DNA of 64,000 nt from CAVQEK01 sp964596645 (GCA_964596645.1 CAZQVB010000023.1:1-64000), one strand, 5' to 3'; numbered from the stretch's first letter, positions 18,844 through 28,705 are shown. The notes: generated by a model not told the origin, from the letters alone. Made by a program: numbers and translations.

Positions 18844-20295
18844 ATGAAATGGTGGCGGCCCCAATTGCTTTTTCTATTCTTACTCGCCACTTCCATGCCT
18901 GCTGCAGGCTCGGCCTGGCATAGGAGTCTGGCCGACGGTGATACCGCGCTGAATAATGCAGCCGACAGCAGCACGGTAGTGATTGATAAAATATTTGTGG
19001 TGGGCAACCGCAAAACAAAAGAGCGCATCATCCTGCGTGAACTGGATATAATGGCAGGGCAGGCATATACGCGGGCAGAGCTTGATGAGCTGATTGCGCA
19101 AGACCGCAAGAAAATACTCAACACCCGCCTGTTCCTCACGGTCGATGTCAGTGTGGTAGCACTTGACGCCGACCTGGTGGACGTGATCATCAGGGTGAGT
19201 GAACGCTGGTATTTTTTCCCCATACCCATTTTCAATCTGGCCGACCGCAACTTCACCGAGTGGTGGGTAAACCAGGGGCGCGACCTGAGCCGGGTCGAGT
19301 ATGGATTGCAACTGCGTCAATTCAACTTCCGCGGTCGCAACGAAACGCTGAGCCTGTTGGGCCTTTTTGGCTTTACCAAGCAGATGCGCCTGTCGTATCA
19401 GGTGCCGTATATAGACAATGCCCAGAAAATGGGCCTCACGCTGGCCATCGACTACTCCGCCAATAAAAATGTGCGGGCACGTACGCAAGATCACTTGCTG
19501 CAGTTCATCGGGGCCGACTTCACCTTGCTGGAGCAACTGCGAACGGGTGCATTCTTCACCTACAGGCCCGATTTCTATAGCTATCACGAGCTGGGTCTTT
19601 TCACCAGTTTTGCCTATGCCGCCGACACACTTGTGCAGGAAAATCCCAACTACTTTTCCGCCTCTGCCGATCAGCAAAAATATATCGGCATCAGCTATGG
19701 CTTTACCAATGACCGCCGCGACTACGTGGGCTACCCACTCAGTGGCTCCTTCTCCCGTTTCGACGTATCTCAGATCGGCCTGGGGCTATTTCGTGACGTG
19801 GGCATATTCCGAATGGCCGCACAACATGCGCGCTACATGGAGCTGGGCAAGCAGTTTTACTTTTCCACCAATCTGTCGGGCCTGGCCTCTTTCCCCGATC
19901 GCCAACCCTACTTCAACTACAGCGGGCTGGGGCAAAACGACGCCTTCATCCGCGGCTATGAGCGATATGTGATCGAAGGCCAACATTTTATACTGAACAA
20001 TAATTCTCTCAAGCGGCGTTTATTTGCCTGGGAATATGATATGCAGCGCCTGATCCCCATCCGGCAGTTCAGCAAAATACCCATAGCCGCCTATTTCACG
20101 GTCAATTTCGATCATGGCTATGTGGCCAATTACGCCGGATATGAGTCAAACACCCGCTTTACCGACCGCTACCTGATGGGTGGTGGCCTGGGCATCGATA
20201 TCGTGTCGTTCTACGACTTTGTGATGCGCTGGGAATACTCGATCAATGTGGCCGGTGAGCGCGGCCTATACCTCAACATCCAGTCTGCATTTTAG
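18844..20295 (+). CDS. Omp85/BamA-like outer-membrane protein with a single POTRA domain
   Basis: 483 residues from the ATG at 18844, which begins a good signal peptide (LLFLFLLATSMPAAGSA). One POTRA-like domain follows (VVIDKIFVVGNRKTKERIIL ... LVDVIIRVSERW), then a beta-barrel rich in alternating aromatic residues, ending in Phe (YLNIQSAF), the usual outer-membrane sorting residue. Surface-antigen D15 type. True BamA carries five POTRA repeats and is about 800 residues, so this is a small relative, perhaps a lipid- or protein-translocating Omp85. No partner gene is adjacent. Confidence 0.82.
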   Translation: MKWWRPQLLFLFLLATSMPAAGSAWHRSLADGDTALNNAADSSTVVIDKIFVVGNRKTKERIILRELDIMAGQAYTRAELDELIAQDRKKILNTRLFLTVDVSVVALDADLVDVIIRVSERWYFFPIPIFNLADRNFTEWWVNQGRDLSRVEYGLQLRQFNFRGRNETLSLLGLFGFTKQMRLSYQVPYIDNAQKMGLTLAIDYSANKNVRARTQDHLLQFIGADFTLLEQLRTGAFFTYRPDFYSYHELGLFTSFAYAADTLVQENPNYFSASADQQKYIGISYGFTNDRRDYVGYPLSGSFSRFDVSQIGLGLFRDVGIFRMAAQHARYMELGKQFYFSTNLSGLASFPDRQPYFNYSGLGQNDAFIRGYERYVIEGQHFILNNNSLKRRLFAWEYDMQRLIPIRQFSKIPIAAYFTVNFDHGYVANYAGYESNTRFTDRYLMGGGLGIDIVSFYDFVMRWEYSINVAGERGLYLNIQSAF

Positions 20296-20463
20296 TACCG
20301 ATGCGGCAGGCCGGGGCTGCGTACATATGTGGCCAGGTTTATTTCATCCATATTTCCAATCACTTTGTAGAAAAAACAGTCACCATCGACGCATTTGTGT
20401 AGCATAAAATTGAGATTCAAAATAATTTTACACATCGATTTTTAACTGACGTAAGCAAGAGCA

Positions 20464-22686
20464 ATGAAGAAATGGATAGTAAGTGTTGGTATGATTATTT
20501 GCCTTTTTCACGGGGTACAGGCCGATGAAGGCATGTGGCTACCTCACCTGATCGGGCAGAATTTTGAGGAAATGCAGGCGATGGGCCTCAAGCTGAATCC
20601 GTCGCAGATTTATGATGTTAATCATTCCAGCCTGAAAGACGCCATAGTGAGCTTTGGCGGCTTTTGTACAGGCGAAATCATATCGCCGAAAGGCCTCATC
20701 CTCACCAATCACCACTGTGGCTTTGGGCAAATACAGCAATTGAGCACAGTAGAAAACAACCTGGTGGACAATGGATTTTGGGCGCGAACCCATGCCGAAG
20801 AGCTGCCAAACAAGGGTTTGTTTGTGCAGTTTCTGGTGCGCATAGAAGACGTCACAGTCAAAGTACTCAAAGACGTAAAGCCAGGCATGACCGAATATGC
20901 CCGCGAAGCAGCCGTTGCCAGGAACATTTCGCAACTGCAGCGCGAAACCAAAGGCGATACCCACTACGACGTAGTGATAAAGCCCGTGTATGAAGGCAGC
21001 GAATACCTGCTGTTTGTGTACGAAAGATATAATGATGTGCGGCTGGTGGGTGCTCCGCCTGAGTCTATCGGCAAGTTTGGCGGCGACACCGACAACTGGA
21101 TGTGGCCCAGGCACACCGGCGATTTCGCACTGTTCCGGGTGTACGCCGGCCCCGATGGCAAGCCCGCCGACTACTCCCCCGAAAATGTGCCGCTGAAGCC
21201 AAAGCATCACCTGCCTGTGTCGCTGCGCGGTGTAGAGCAGGGCTCTTTTGCCATGGTGATGGGCTTCCCCGGCAGCACCGAGCGCTTTCTCACCTCCGGC
21301 GGAGTGGCGCTGGCCATGGAGCAAACGCTGCCGACGCGCATAAAGATCCGGGCAAAAAAGTTGGACATCATGAAAGAAGACATGGATGCCAGCAAGGCCG
21401 TACAGCTCAAATATGTGTCGAAATACTACCGCGTGAGCAATTACTACAAATACTTTATGGGGCAAATGCGCGGCATTGAAAACCTCGACGTGTATGACAA
21501 AAAACTGGCAAGGGAAGCTGAGCTGAGCAAATGGATCTCTGCACGCAGCAAACGCCAAAAAGTCTACGGAGATGTGCTCGGCGATCTGGACGCTGCCTAC
21601 CGGCAACTGGCACAATATGAGTTGCCCTATCACTACTTCTATGAAGCCGGTTTCGGTATAGAGTTCGTGCGGTTTGGCTACAAGTACAAAAGCCTGATCG
21701 ACCTGCTGGAAAACGACAGCACCAGCACCACAGCGCTGGAAGCTGAGCTGGCTGCCTTCAGCAAAGCGGCCGATGAGTTTTACAAAGACTACAATGCGCC
21801 TACCGACAAAAAAATATTTATGGCCATGTCGAAAATGCTGTATGACGAAGTGGACGAGGCCTTTCACCCGGATGTATTCAATGCCGTAAAGCTGACGGAT
21901 GCGGACAAATCCGGCGACTTATCCGGATTGGAAATTGCATCGCCCGGCGATTTCTTTCCTTTGGCCCAGCGCATATTCGAGCAGTCGATATTGGTCGATG
22001 AAAGCAAGATGTCGTCTTTCCTCGCCCAGCCCGATGCCGATCTGCTCAAGAGCGATCCCGGTTATATATTCGCCAACTCCATATACAACGCATACCGCGC
22101 GCTGAGCATCAAAAGAGGCAACGCGCTGAAAGACCTTAATGACGCCCGCCGGCGCTACATTGCCGGGCTGAGGGAAATGCTGCCGGATGAACTGTTCTAC
22201 CCCGACGCCAACTTCACTATGCGCGTGACCTATGGCGATGTGCAGGGCTACAGCCCGCAAGATGCCGTGTGGTACCACTATGCCACCACGCTGCAGGGTG
22301 TGATGCAAAAGGAAGATCCGAACAATCCGGAGTTTACTGTACCAGACAAACTGGAGGAGCTTTACAAACAAAAGGACTTTGGCCAATATGGACTGAATGG
22401 CACCATGCCCGTGGGCTTCATCAGCAACAACGACATCACCGGCGGCAACTCGGGCAGCCCCGTCATCAATGGCAATGGCGAGCTCATCGGCCTGGCCTTC
22501 GACGGCAACTGGGAGGCTATGAGTGGCGATATAGTATTTGAAAAAGAGCTGCAGCGCTGCATCAGCGTGGATATACGCTACGTGCTGTTCATCATCGACA
22601 AATTTGCCGGTGCCAGCCACCTGATAGAGGAAATGACACTAGTGGGTATGGAAGATTCCACAAACAGGCCAAAGAAAGACTCATAG
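20464..22686 (+). CDS. S46 family dipeptidyl-peptidase (DPP7/DPP11 family)
   Basis: 740 residues with signal peptide (ends VQA, 18-20). A chymotrypsin-like periplasmic exopeptidase that releases N-terminal dipeptides, used by Bacteroidota for amino-acid nutrition. Catalytic His84 in TNHHCG, Asp220 in HTGDF, Ser663 in GGNSGSP. The position 18 residues after the serine, known from Porphyromonas enzymes to set specificity, is glycine (Gly681, in FDGNW), which points to DPP7-like preference for hydrophobic P1 rather than the arginine of Asp/Glu-specific DPP11. Monocistronic, followed by a strong terminator hairpin. Confidence 0.94.
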   Translation: MKKWIVSVGMIICLFHGVQADEGMWLPHLIGQNFEEMQAMGLKLNPSQIYDVNHSSLKDAIVSFGGFCTGEIISPKGLILTNHHCGFGQIQQLSTVENNLVDNGFWARTHAEELPNKGLFVQFLVRIEDVTVKVLKDVKPGMTEYAREAAVARNISQLQRETKGDTHYDVVIKPVYEGSEYLLFVYERYNDVRLVGAPPESIGKFGGDTDNWMWPRHTGDFALFRVYAGPDGKPADYSPENVPLKPKHHLPVSLRGVEQGSFAMVMGFPGSTERFLTSGGVALAMEQTLPTRIKIRAKKLDIMKEDMDASKAVQLKYVSKYYRVSNYYKYFMGQMRGIENLDVYDKKLAREAELSKWISARSKRQKVYGDVLGDLDAAYRQLAQYELPYHYFYEAGFGIEFVRFGYKYKSLIDLLENDSTSTTALEAELAAFSKAADEFYKDYNAPTDKKIFMAMSKMLYDEVDEAFHPDVFNAVKLTDADKSGDLSGLEIASPGDFFPLAQRIFEQSILVDESKMSSFLAQPDADLLKSDPGYIFANSIYNAYRALSIKRGNALKDLNDARRRYIAGLREMLPDELFYPDANFTMRVTYGDVQGYSPQDAVWYHYATTLQGVMQKEDPNNPEFTVPDKLEELYKQKDFGQYGLNGTMPVGFISNNDITGGNSGSPVINGNGELIGLAFDGNWEAMSGDIVFEKELQRCISVDIRYVLFIIDKFAGASHLIEEMTLVGMEDSTNRPKKDS

Positions 22687-22728
22687 ATTTTCTGGCATTT
22701 GACGCCTGCACCTGAGGCAGGGCACAAA

Positions 22729-22774
22729 AACAGGCTGCCGACATGCATTCTTTACAGCATGTCGGCAGCCTGTT
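22729..22774. terminator. bidirectional intrinsic terminator
   Basis: A perfect 18-base inverted repeat (22729-22746 with 22757-22774, loop of 10) lies between the convergent S46 peptidase and the 49-residue membrane protein. A run of A before it and TTTT shortly after it give a U-tract in either direction, better on the minus strand. Confidence 0.85.
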
Positions 22775-22796
22775 CCGTTTTGCAGGTTAAGATCGG

Positions 22797-22946
22797 CTAA
22801 TGATCTTGCTCTGTGCCCTTCTTGTGTATTCTTGGGCCGTAGGCTTTCAACAGATCAATGGCTGCGAGCCCGGCACCAAATGAGGCCAGCATAATAAAAA
22901 TGGCTATAAAAATGTCTGCGCCTGAAGAGATTGGAGCATCTATCAT
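22797..22946 (-). CDS. small single-pass membrane protein
   Basis: 49 residues from ATG 22946. One hydrophobic helix (IFIAIFIMLASFGAGLAAIDLL) follows a short polar N-terminus; the tail is basic (RIHKKGTEQDH). No family recognised. The gene is convergent with the S46 peptidase and shares its terminator hairpin, which supports it being a transcribed unit. Confidence 0.5.
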   Translation of the reverse strand: MIDAPISSGADIFIAIFIMLASFGAGLAAIDLLKAYGPRIHKKGTEQDH

Positions 22947-23019
22947 GGTTGTATCTTTTTCTGCAAAATAAAAGAATAATGTTGGAAATGCCACAGCACC
23001 CTTTTCAAAAAGAGAATGT

Positions 23020-23385
23020 TCAGGCCAGCTCCCAGCTCAGGGTGTATTTCGCTTTCTGCGTTTCTTTCAGGTTCAGCGTGAGGTCCGTGCTGAAGGATTC
23101 GCCGATGGCGCCGTCGAGCACCATGTGAAAGCTGCCCAGGTGGTCGTTGGGCGAGAGCAAATCCCAATCCCACAACTCCACCGTAGCGCGGTCACCCATG
23201 CGCAAGCCTTCTATCACCACATCCAGAGGGGTAGTGGTGTCCATGCTTATCGGCAGGCATTTCTTGTGCTGCGGCCATATTTTTTTGTTTTTAAACTTTA
23301 AGAAAACGTCGTCAGATCCCTCCTCTTCTACCAGATAACAATACAAGCTCTTAAGGATCAGCGTCACATACTTACTACTTTTCAT
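23020..23385 (-). CDS. C2-domain-like cytosolic protein
   Basis: 121 residues from ATG 23385. Mostly predicted beta-strands. The segment VELWDWDLLSPNDHLGSF has the pattern of C2 calcium-binding loops (strand, then Asp-x-Asp, then Asp-x-Leu-Gly), preceded by DDVFLKFKNKKIW and a strand TTPLDVVIEGL. No signal peptide. Bacterial C2-like proteins are rare and poorly characterised. The calcium-loop reading is by eye only; a hypothetical protein with a generic beta-sandwich is the fallback. It is 73 bases upstream of the small membrane protein, same strand. Confidence 0.6.
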   Translation of the reverse strand: MKSSKYVTLILKSLYCYLVEEEGSDDVFLKFKNKKIWPQHKKCLPISMDTTTPLDVVIEGLRMGDRATVELWDWDLLSPNDHLGSFHMVLDGAIGESFSTDLTLNLKETQKAKYTLSWELA

Positions 23386-23880
23386 AGGTAAAAAATGTTC
23401 GTTGACCAATGACTCTGAAAATGCTTCAAATTTCTGCAAGCCCTGTCTTTTTTTAGGTGAAAAGGGCGCCCGTATATTGCATGGGTGCTCTCATGGCGCA
23501 TTGGTAATACCGAATGATTGGGCGCCAGGCGAATGGCTTTATTGCCGCATTCGGCTGCCCTCAGCAGTAGCCCATCACGGTTAAAAAAAAACAACCGTTG
23601 GCACAGTCCATCAAACAACTTTCCTTGTCTCAAAATAGCCTGCCCCTTTTCTGATCAAATATTATGATGGCGCTACCGCAGCGTTATGATGTAATTGGCC
23701 AGCAATACGCTTCAGGCTCAATAGATTTCTTGCTGTATAGAGAAATGAATAAAACAATATGATCGTTGGCAAAGGAGGGCATTGGACGCCGGTCGCCGAA
23801 TGACGAACTTATTTTCTGGCACTTCCGACTACATAGGCAAGACTTATTATTTTTGCCTCGCTTTCAGCTAAACCACAATA
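23386..23880. other. 495-base spacer without a supported gene
   Basis: Divergent spacer between the C2-like gene and the repeat-domain secreted protein. Short frames here have no recognisable content; no hairpin or promoter stood out. Confidence 0.6.
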
Positions 23881-25884
23881 ATGACCATACCCATGCACAG
23901 AGCATTGCATTTTTTATCTTCAAGCTTTTTTCTTTTCCACCTTACCTGCCTGGCCGCACTGGCCCAGGTAGCCACCGACGCGCCGGCACCACGCGACTCT
24001 ATACAGCAGGTATCGCTCATATTTTTTGTACAGCATGGCCAGCCCAACACGCTGGATGTGTATTCCCACCCCTTCTTCAAGGGGAAAGAGGCCAACTATG
24101 CCTTTGAGACCCCCGGAGCAGATTTGCCCGAAGGCATGCAGTTTACAGACACAGGTTTGCTCAGTTGGTCGCCCGCCGCAGAGCAGTTTACCCGGCTTCA
24201 GGCCGATGCGCTCCGCATTCCTTTTGCTGCTGTCGACAACCGCGGCATACTGAACGTGGCCGGCAACATACGCGTGGTGGCGCAGGGCGAGCTCGATCCC
24301 ACAGCACAGGCAGGCACAGCTCCACTCAGTGCTGTAACTGTAGCATCGCAGCTAGACACTGCCTCTGAGCCCAATGGACCACTACGGCTGCTGGCACCCG
24401 AAACGGCGATGTGGAATGAGAAAGCAGAAAATGAGACCTTCTCATTTCAGTTCGACGCCGGCGGGGGCATGGGTGAATATACCTTTGAAGTGCTGGAACC
24501 CGAAATGCTCATGGAGCAGCTCGACCGCTATGGCAACTTCGAGTGGACCCCCGGCTACGACGCGGTGTCGGCCGAGGAGCAGGAAAAGACTTTTCACCTC
24601 TCGGTGCGGCTGCGCGATGGTGCAGGCAACGACACCACGCGCACCTTTCGACTCTATGTGCGGCATCAGAACCGCCCGCCGGTAGTGAGCGAATTGCCCA
24701 CGTTTTACATTCAATACGAAAAGAATAATAAGTATGCGCTGCAAAAAAGCGGGCTCATCTATGACCCCGACGGCGATTCCATCATTTTCAAGACGGCGCT
24801 GAAAGAGCTGCCCCAGGGTATGAGAATGGGCCCGGATGGCGTGATCACCTGGAAACCCTCCGTGCGGCAGTTCAACTATCTGCGCAACGAACCCATTTAT
24901 CTCAGCTTTAGCGTGGAAGAAGTATACGGTGATGCGCGCTCAATCGGACAGCTCAAGATAGACGCCTCGCAGGAAGACCTGCCCCCTGTGGTGACGATGA
25001 TTCCCGAGAAAAGTAACTATGAGCTGAAGGAAAATGAAGAGTTGCACATCAATTTTTTCGTGACCGACCCCAACGGTGAAAGCGACCTGCTGGCCTTCGA
25101 CTTCGTCAGTGAAAACAGCGCACTGGACAAAAAGGCCCTCGACCGTATCGATGACTGGCAATTTGAATTTACATGGTCTCCGGGCTACGATTTCATAAAG
25201 CAGGAAGGTGCCTCTGAGGAGTTTGTCATTACTTTTTTTGCCATAGACAAAGAAAATAACCGCACCGAGATAGACGTGAAGGTGAAGGTAAGCGATACAG
25301 AAAACCTGGTGGAAAAAGACCGCGTGCTGTACGACCAATACCGCACGGTGCTGGAGCGGTCGTGGGACCTGATCCACCAGCTGAACGAAAAAGAAGATGA
25401 GCTGGAAAAGCGCTATAAAAAAGCCCGGACAGGCAAAAAAAACAGGGCCATCTTCACCGCCTCCATGGGTGGGCTCACAGGGCTTTCGCCGGTGATCTTC
25501 CTGAACGAACCCACCGGGCAAAAAGTAACCGCCGGTATAGGCGGCACGGCCACAGCCACCATTGGCACGCTGGAAGCCAGCGAAGTAATAGGCGAATCGC
25601 CCACGGAGATCATGCGCGACCTGAGCTATGTATCGCAAAAGCGCAACGACCTGATCGTAAACGGCAACGTGTTTGCCAGCAAATATGCCCTGCCACTCAG
25701 CCGGCGTGACAAATCTTTTTCGAACGACCTGCACAGCATGTCCCTGCACCTGCGACTGAACGATATCGCCAAACTGGAGCTCGACCCCGCCTGGGAAAAC
25801 TCTAAAAATGCGACCGACAAAAACATTAAAAAGATATTTAAAGACTTCAATCCCGATCCGAGGTTTGAGCAGAATTATGAATGA
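23881..25884 (+). CDS. secreted protein with putative Ig/cadherin-like repeats
   Basis: 667 residues; signal peptide (FFLFHLTCLAALAQ, cut near 29). At least four repeats carry the He-PIG-like pattern of a GMxxTDxGxLSWxP motif: LPEGMQFTDTGLLSWSPAAE, YGNFEWTPGYD, LPQGMRMGPDGVITWKPS, and FEFTWSPGYDFIK. A charged coiled coil (LNEKEDELEKRYKKARTGKK) and a Gly/Thr-rich hydrophobic stretch (GGLTGLSPVIFL; AGIGGTATATIG) follow. Probably cell-envelope structural or adhesive; the ligand is unknown. No operon partner. Confidence 0.75.
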   Translation: MTIPMHRALHFLSSSFFLFHLTCLAALAQVATDAPAPRDSIQQVSLIFFVQHGQPNTLDVYSHPFFKGKEANYAFETPGADLPEGMQFTDTGLLSWSPAAEQFTRLQADALRIPFAAVDNRGILNVAGNIRVVAQGELDPTAQAGTAPLSAVTVASQLDTASEPNGPLRLLAPETAMWNEKAENETFSFQFDAGGGMGEYTFEVLEPEMLMEQLDRYGNFEWTPGYDAVSAEEQEKTFHLSVRLRDGAGNDTTRTFRLYVRHQNRPPVVSELPTFYIQYEKNNKYALQKSGLIYDPDGDSIIFKTALKELPQGMRMGPDGVITWKPSVRQFNYLRNEPIYLSFSVEEVYGDARSIGQLKIDASQEDLPPVVTMIPEKSNYELKENEELHINFFVTDPNGESDLLAFDFVSENSALDKKALDRIDDWQFEFTWSPGYDFIKQEGASEEFVITFFAIDKENNRTEIDVKVKVSDTENLVEKDRVLYDQYRTVLERSWDLIHQLNEKEDELEKRYKKARTGKKNRAIFTASMGGLTGLSPVIFLNEPTGQKVTAGIGGTATATIGTLEASEVIGESPTEIMRDLSYVSQKRNDLIVNGNVFASKYALPLSRRDKSFSNDLHSMSLHLRLNDIAKLELDPAWENSKNATDKNIKKIFKDFNPDPRFEQNYE

Positions 25885-25891
25885 CAGGAAC

Positions 25892-25926
25892 ACCGGCCGG
25901 CGATAAATAATATGCCCGGTCTTTTT
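25892..25926 (+). terminator. weak intrinsic terminator
   Basis: A short GC stem (ACCGG at 25892-25896 with CCGGT at 25916-25920) is followed by CTTTTTCT, just past the repeat-domain gene. Confidence 0.4.
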
Positions 25927-26162
25927 CTATACGCGGGCGGCATGCTAGCTTAGGGCAGTTTTTTTCTCACCGCATCCATTTTTATGTCATCACCACATAC
26001 TGCCTTACCGGCTTTTTTTATCCGCTATTCAAATACCGCGATCTTCCGGCACGGTACTTTTCTACGCTTATGCCTGGCCCATCGCCTTCAGTCTGCATGG
26101 AGCGCAATTAATGACGAGGCCAGCAGCAATATCTTGTACCCACACACGCAAAACATACAGGC

Positions 26163-27236
26163 ATGAAAAACTATAAAATAGCCGTAATACCGGGCGATGG
26201 CATTGGCCAGGAAGTGATACCGGAAGGACTGCGCGTGCTGCAGGCTGTCGCTGCCCGCCACGGGCTTACATGGCAGTTTGACGTCTGCGATTGGGGATGC
26301 GAACGATATCATAAAACAGGCAAAATGATGCCTGATGACGGGTTAGATAGCATTCGCCATCACGATGCCATATACCTGGGTGCTGTGGGCTACCCTGGTG
26401 TGCCCGACCACACCTCGCTCTGGGGACTGCTCATACCCATACGGCGGCAGTTTCAGCAATATGTGAATGTGCGACCGGTCAGGCTTTTTCCGGGTGTGCC
26501 CTGCCCGCTGGCAAACCGCAAGCCGGAGGATATTGACTTTGTGGTGGTGCGCGAAAACAATGAGGGCGAATACTCAGAAATCGGAGGCCGGCTGAACCGC
26601 GGCACCGACGATGAAATATGCGTTCAGGAGAGCGTTTTTACGCGCAAGGGTACCGATCGAATATTGAGATTTGCTTTTGAACTGGCCCAAACCAGAAAGA
26701 AGAAACTCACGTCGGCAACCAAATCCAACGGCATCGTACATACCATGCCGTTTTGGGACGAGCGCGTGGAGGATATCGCCCTGGCCTATCCCGACGTACA
26801 ATGGAACAAATTTCACATCGACATACTCACCGCACACTTCGTGCTGCACCCCGACTGGTTCGATGTGGTGGTCGGCTCCAACCTTTTTGGTGACATACTC
26901 TCCGACCTTGGCCCGGCCATAGCCGGCACCATCGGCATTGCCCCCTCTGCCAACATCAACCCGGAGCGGCAGTTCCCTTCCATGTTCGAGCCTGTGCACG
27001 GTTCGGCACCCGACATAGCTGGAAAAGGTATCGCCAACCCGGTAGGCGCTGTTTGGTCAGCGGCACTTATGCTGCAGCACCTGGGAGAAGGCGCCGCCGC
27101 CGCTGCCATTGTATCGGCCATGGAAAAAGTAATCGCCGAAGGCAAAGCCATCACACGCGACATGGGCGGCAAGGCCGGCACCACAGCATGTACCGACGCC
27201 ATAATAGCCGCTATAGAAAACAGCCCAACGATATGA
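26163..27236 (+). CDS. tartrate/D-malate dehydrogenase (isopropylmalate dehydrogenase family)
   Basis: 357 residues. NAD-dependent beta-decarboxylating dehydrogenase fold: IPGDGIGQEV (9-18), metal and cofactor region GSNLFGDILSDLG, and EPVHGSAPDIAGKGIANP. The stretch HTSLWGLLIPIRRQFQQY is typical of tartrate/D-malate enzymes (TtuC/DmlA type) and differs from the arginine-rich loop of LeuB, so a leucine-pathway role is unlikely; no leu genes are nearby. Its stop overlaps the start of a carboxylate transporter (ATGA), so uptake and oxidation of a C4 hydroxy- or dicarboxylate are coupled. Confidence 0.9.
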   Translation: MKNYKIAVIPGDGIGQEVIPEGLRVLQAVAARHGLTWQFDVCDWGCERYHKTGKMMPDDGLDSIRHHDAIYLGAVGYPGVPDHTSLWGLLIPIRRQFQQYVNVRPVRLFPGVPCPLANRKPEDIDFVVVRENNEGEYSEIGGRLNRGTDDEICVQESVFTRKGTDRILRFAFELAQTRKKKLTSATKSNGIVHTMPFWDERVEDIALAYPDVQWNKFHIDILTAHFVLHPDWFDVVVGSNLFGDILSDLGPAIAGTIGIAPSANINPERQFPSMFEPVHGSAPDIAGKGIANPVGAVWSAALMLQHLGEGAAAAAIVSAMEKVIAEGKAITRDMGGKAGTTACTDAIIAAIENSPTI

Positions 27237-28702
27237 GCAACCGCTGGTATGGTAAGCAGAGATTAGGATTGATAGCAGGCCCCATGGCGTTTGCCCTCAT
27301 CCAAATGCTGTCGTTTGATGGTCTGCCCGAAGCCGGTCAGGCCATACTTGCCTGCACGGCATGGGTCGCCATCTGGTGGATCACAGAGGCCGTGAACATG
27401 TCGGTAACCGCCCTGCTGCCAGTGGTACTTTTTCCACTCACAGGTGGCCTCGACGTCAAGACCACCACCACTACCTACTACAGCCCCATCATCATGTTGT
27501 TTCTGGGTGGCTTCATCATCGCCATTGCCATAGAGCGCTGGAACCTGCACCAGCGCATTGCCATGAACATCATTCGCTTGATTGGCACCAATGGCAACCG
27601 CATTATTCTGGGCTTTATGGTGGCCACGGCATTTCTGTCGATGTGGATTTCCAACACCGCCACTGCCCTCATGATGCTGCCCATTGGCCTGGCCATAGCC
27701 AAAAAGCTGGGAGAATATCAGCCAGACAGCCTCCAGGCCGAGCACTTGCTCTTTAGCAAGTCGCTCATGTTGTCCATTGCCTACGGAGCATCCATCGGCG
27801 GCATGGCCACACTCATCGGCACGCCCACCAACGCCATATTTTCGGCCATCAGCAGTGAGATGTTTCAGCAGGAGGTGTCGTTTGTGGCGTGGTTTTCTTT
27901 TGGCCTGCCCATCTCCATATTGCTTGTGGGCATTGCCTGGCTCTATCTCACCAAGGTAGCCTTCCGAACCCGCCTTTCTGGCGCCGAAAAGGCCAGGCTG
28001 GAAATAAAGCAGCAACTAAGGCTGCTGGGCGCCATGCGTTTTGAAGAAAAAGCCGTAGCTGTTGTCTTTGCCCTCACGGCCATGGCCTGGATCACGCGCT
28101 CCTTTGTGCTGGAGCGCCTGCTGCCAGGCATCGACGACACGGTGATCGCCATGGCTGGTGCACTGGTGCTTTTTGTGATACCGGCAAAAAACGAAAAGAC
28201 TACACTGATGAACTGGGCTACGGCGAGCAAACTGCCGTGGGGCATACTCATACTGTTTGGCGGCGGACTGGCCATAGCGGTGGGCTTTCAGCAGTCGGGC
28301 CTGGCAGTATGGCTCGGCGAGCTGTTGTCCGTGATGAACGCCCTGCCTTTTGCGCTGATCTTGTTTGCCGTATTGCTAATGGTGAACTTCTTTACCGAGA
28401 TCACCTCCAATGTGGCCACAGCAGCGGTAATAGTGCCGGTGTTGGCTGCTCTGTCGCAGTCGATCGATGTGCACCCGTTTGCCATGATGGCCGGCGCCAG
28501 CCTGGTGGCCTCGTGCGCCTTTATGCTGCCTGTAGCCACACCGCCCAATGCCATCGTATACAGCGCGAGCTACCTCACCATGAACGACATGGTGCGTGCA
28601 GGCTTCTGGATGAACCTGATCACCACCACCATACTCTTCCTTTGTATATACTTCCTCATGCCCCTGATATGGGGCATCGATTTATTATATTTTCCATTTT
28701 AA
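27233..28702 (+). CDS. DASS/SLC13 family sodium:carboxylate (or sulfate) symporter
   Basis: 489 residues, about 11-12 membrane segments. SLC13 signatures: TEAVNMSVTALLPVVLFPLTG and SNTATALMMLPIGLAIAKKL near the first substrate-binding hairpin, and TSNVATAAVIVPVLAAL with MLPVATPPNAIVY near the second. Start taken at 27233, where ATGA overlaps the dehydrogenase stop. The coupling to a tartrate/malate dehydrogenase argues for a dicarboxylate substrate rather than sulfate. Confidence 0.93.
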   Translation: MSNRWYGKQRLGLIAGPMAFALIQMLSFDGLPEAGQAILACTAWVAIWWITEAVNMSVTALLPVVLFPLTGGLDVKTTTTTYYSPIIMLFLGGFIIAIAIERWNLHQRIAMNIIRLIGTNGNRIILGFMVATAFLSMWISNTATALMMLPIGLAIAKKLGEYQPDSLQAEHLLFSKSLMLSIAYGASIGGMATLIGTPTNAIFSAISSEMFQQEVSFVAWFSFGLPISILLVGIAWLYLTKVAFRTRLSGAEKARLEIKQQLRLLGAMRFEEKAVAVVFALTAMAWITRSFVLERLLPGIDDTVIAMAGALVLFVIPAKNEKTTLMNWATASKLPWGILILFGGGLAIAVGFQQSGLAVWLGELLSVMNALPFALILFAVLLMVNFFTEITSNVATAAVIVPVLAALSQSIDVHPFAMMAGASLVASCAFMLPVATPPNAIVYSASYLTMNDMVRAGFWMNLITTTILFLCIYFLMPLIWGIDLLYFPF

Positions 28703-28705
28703 CTA

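Noticed and set aside
20539..21867. 442-codon minus-strand frame inside the S46 peptidase
   Set aside because: A shadow of the plus-strand gene; His/Gln/Val-rich composition typical of antisense frames and the plus frame has the full catalytic triad.
26163..27236. 3-isopropylmalate dehydrogenase (leuB)
   Set aside because: The substrate loop is of the tartrate/D-malate type and the gene is coupled to a carboxylate transporter, with no leucine genes nearby.
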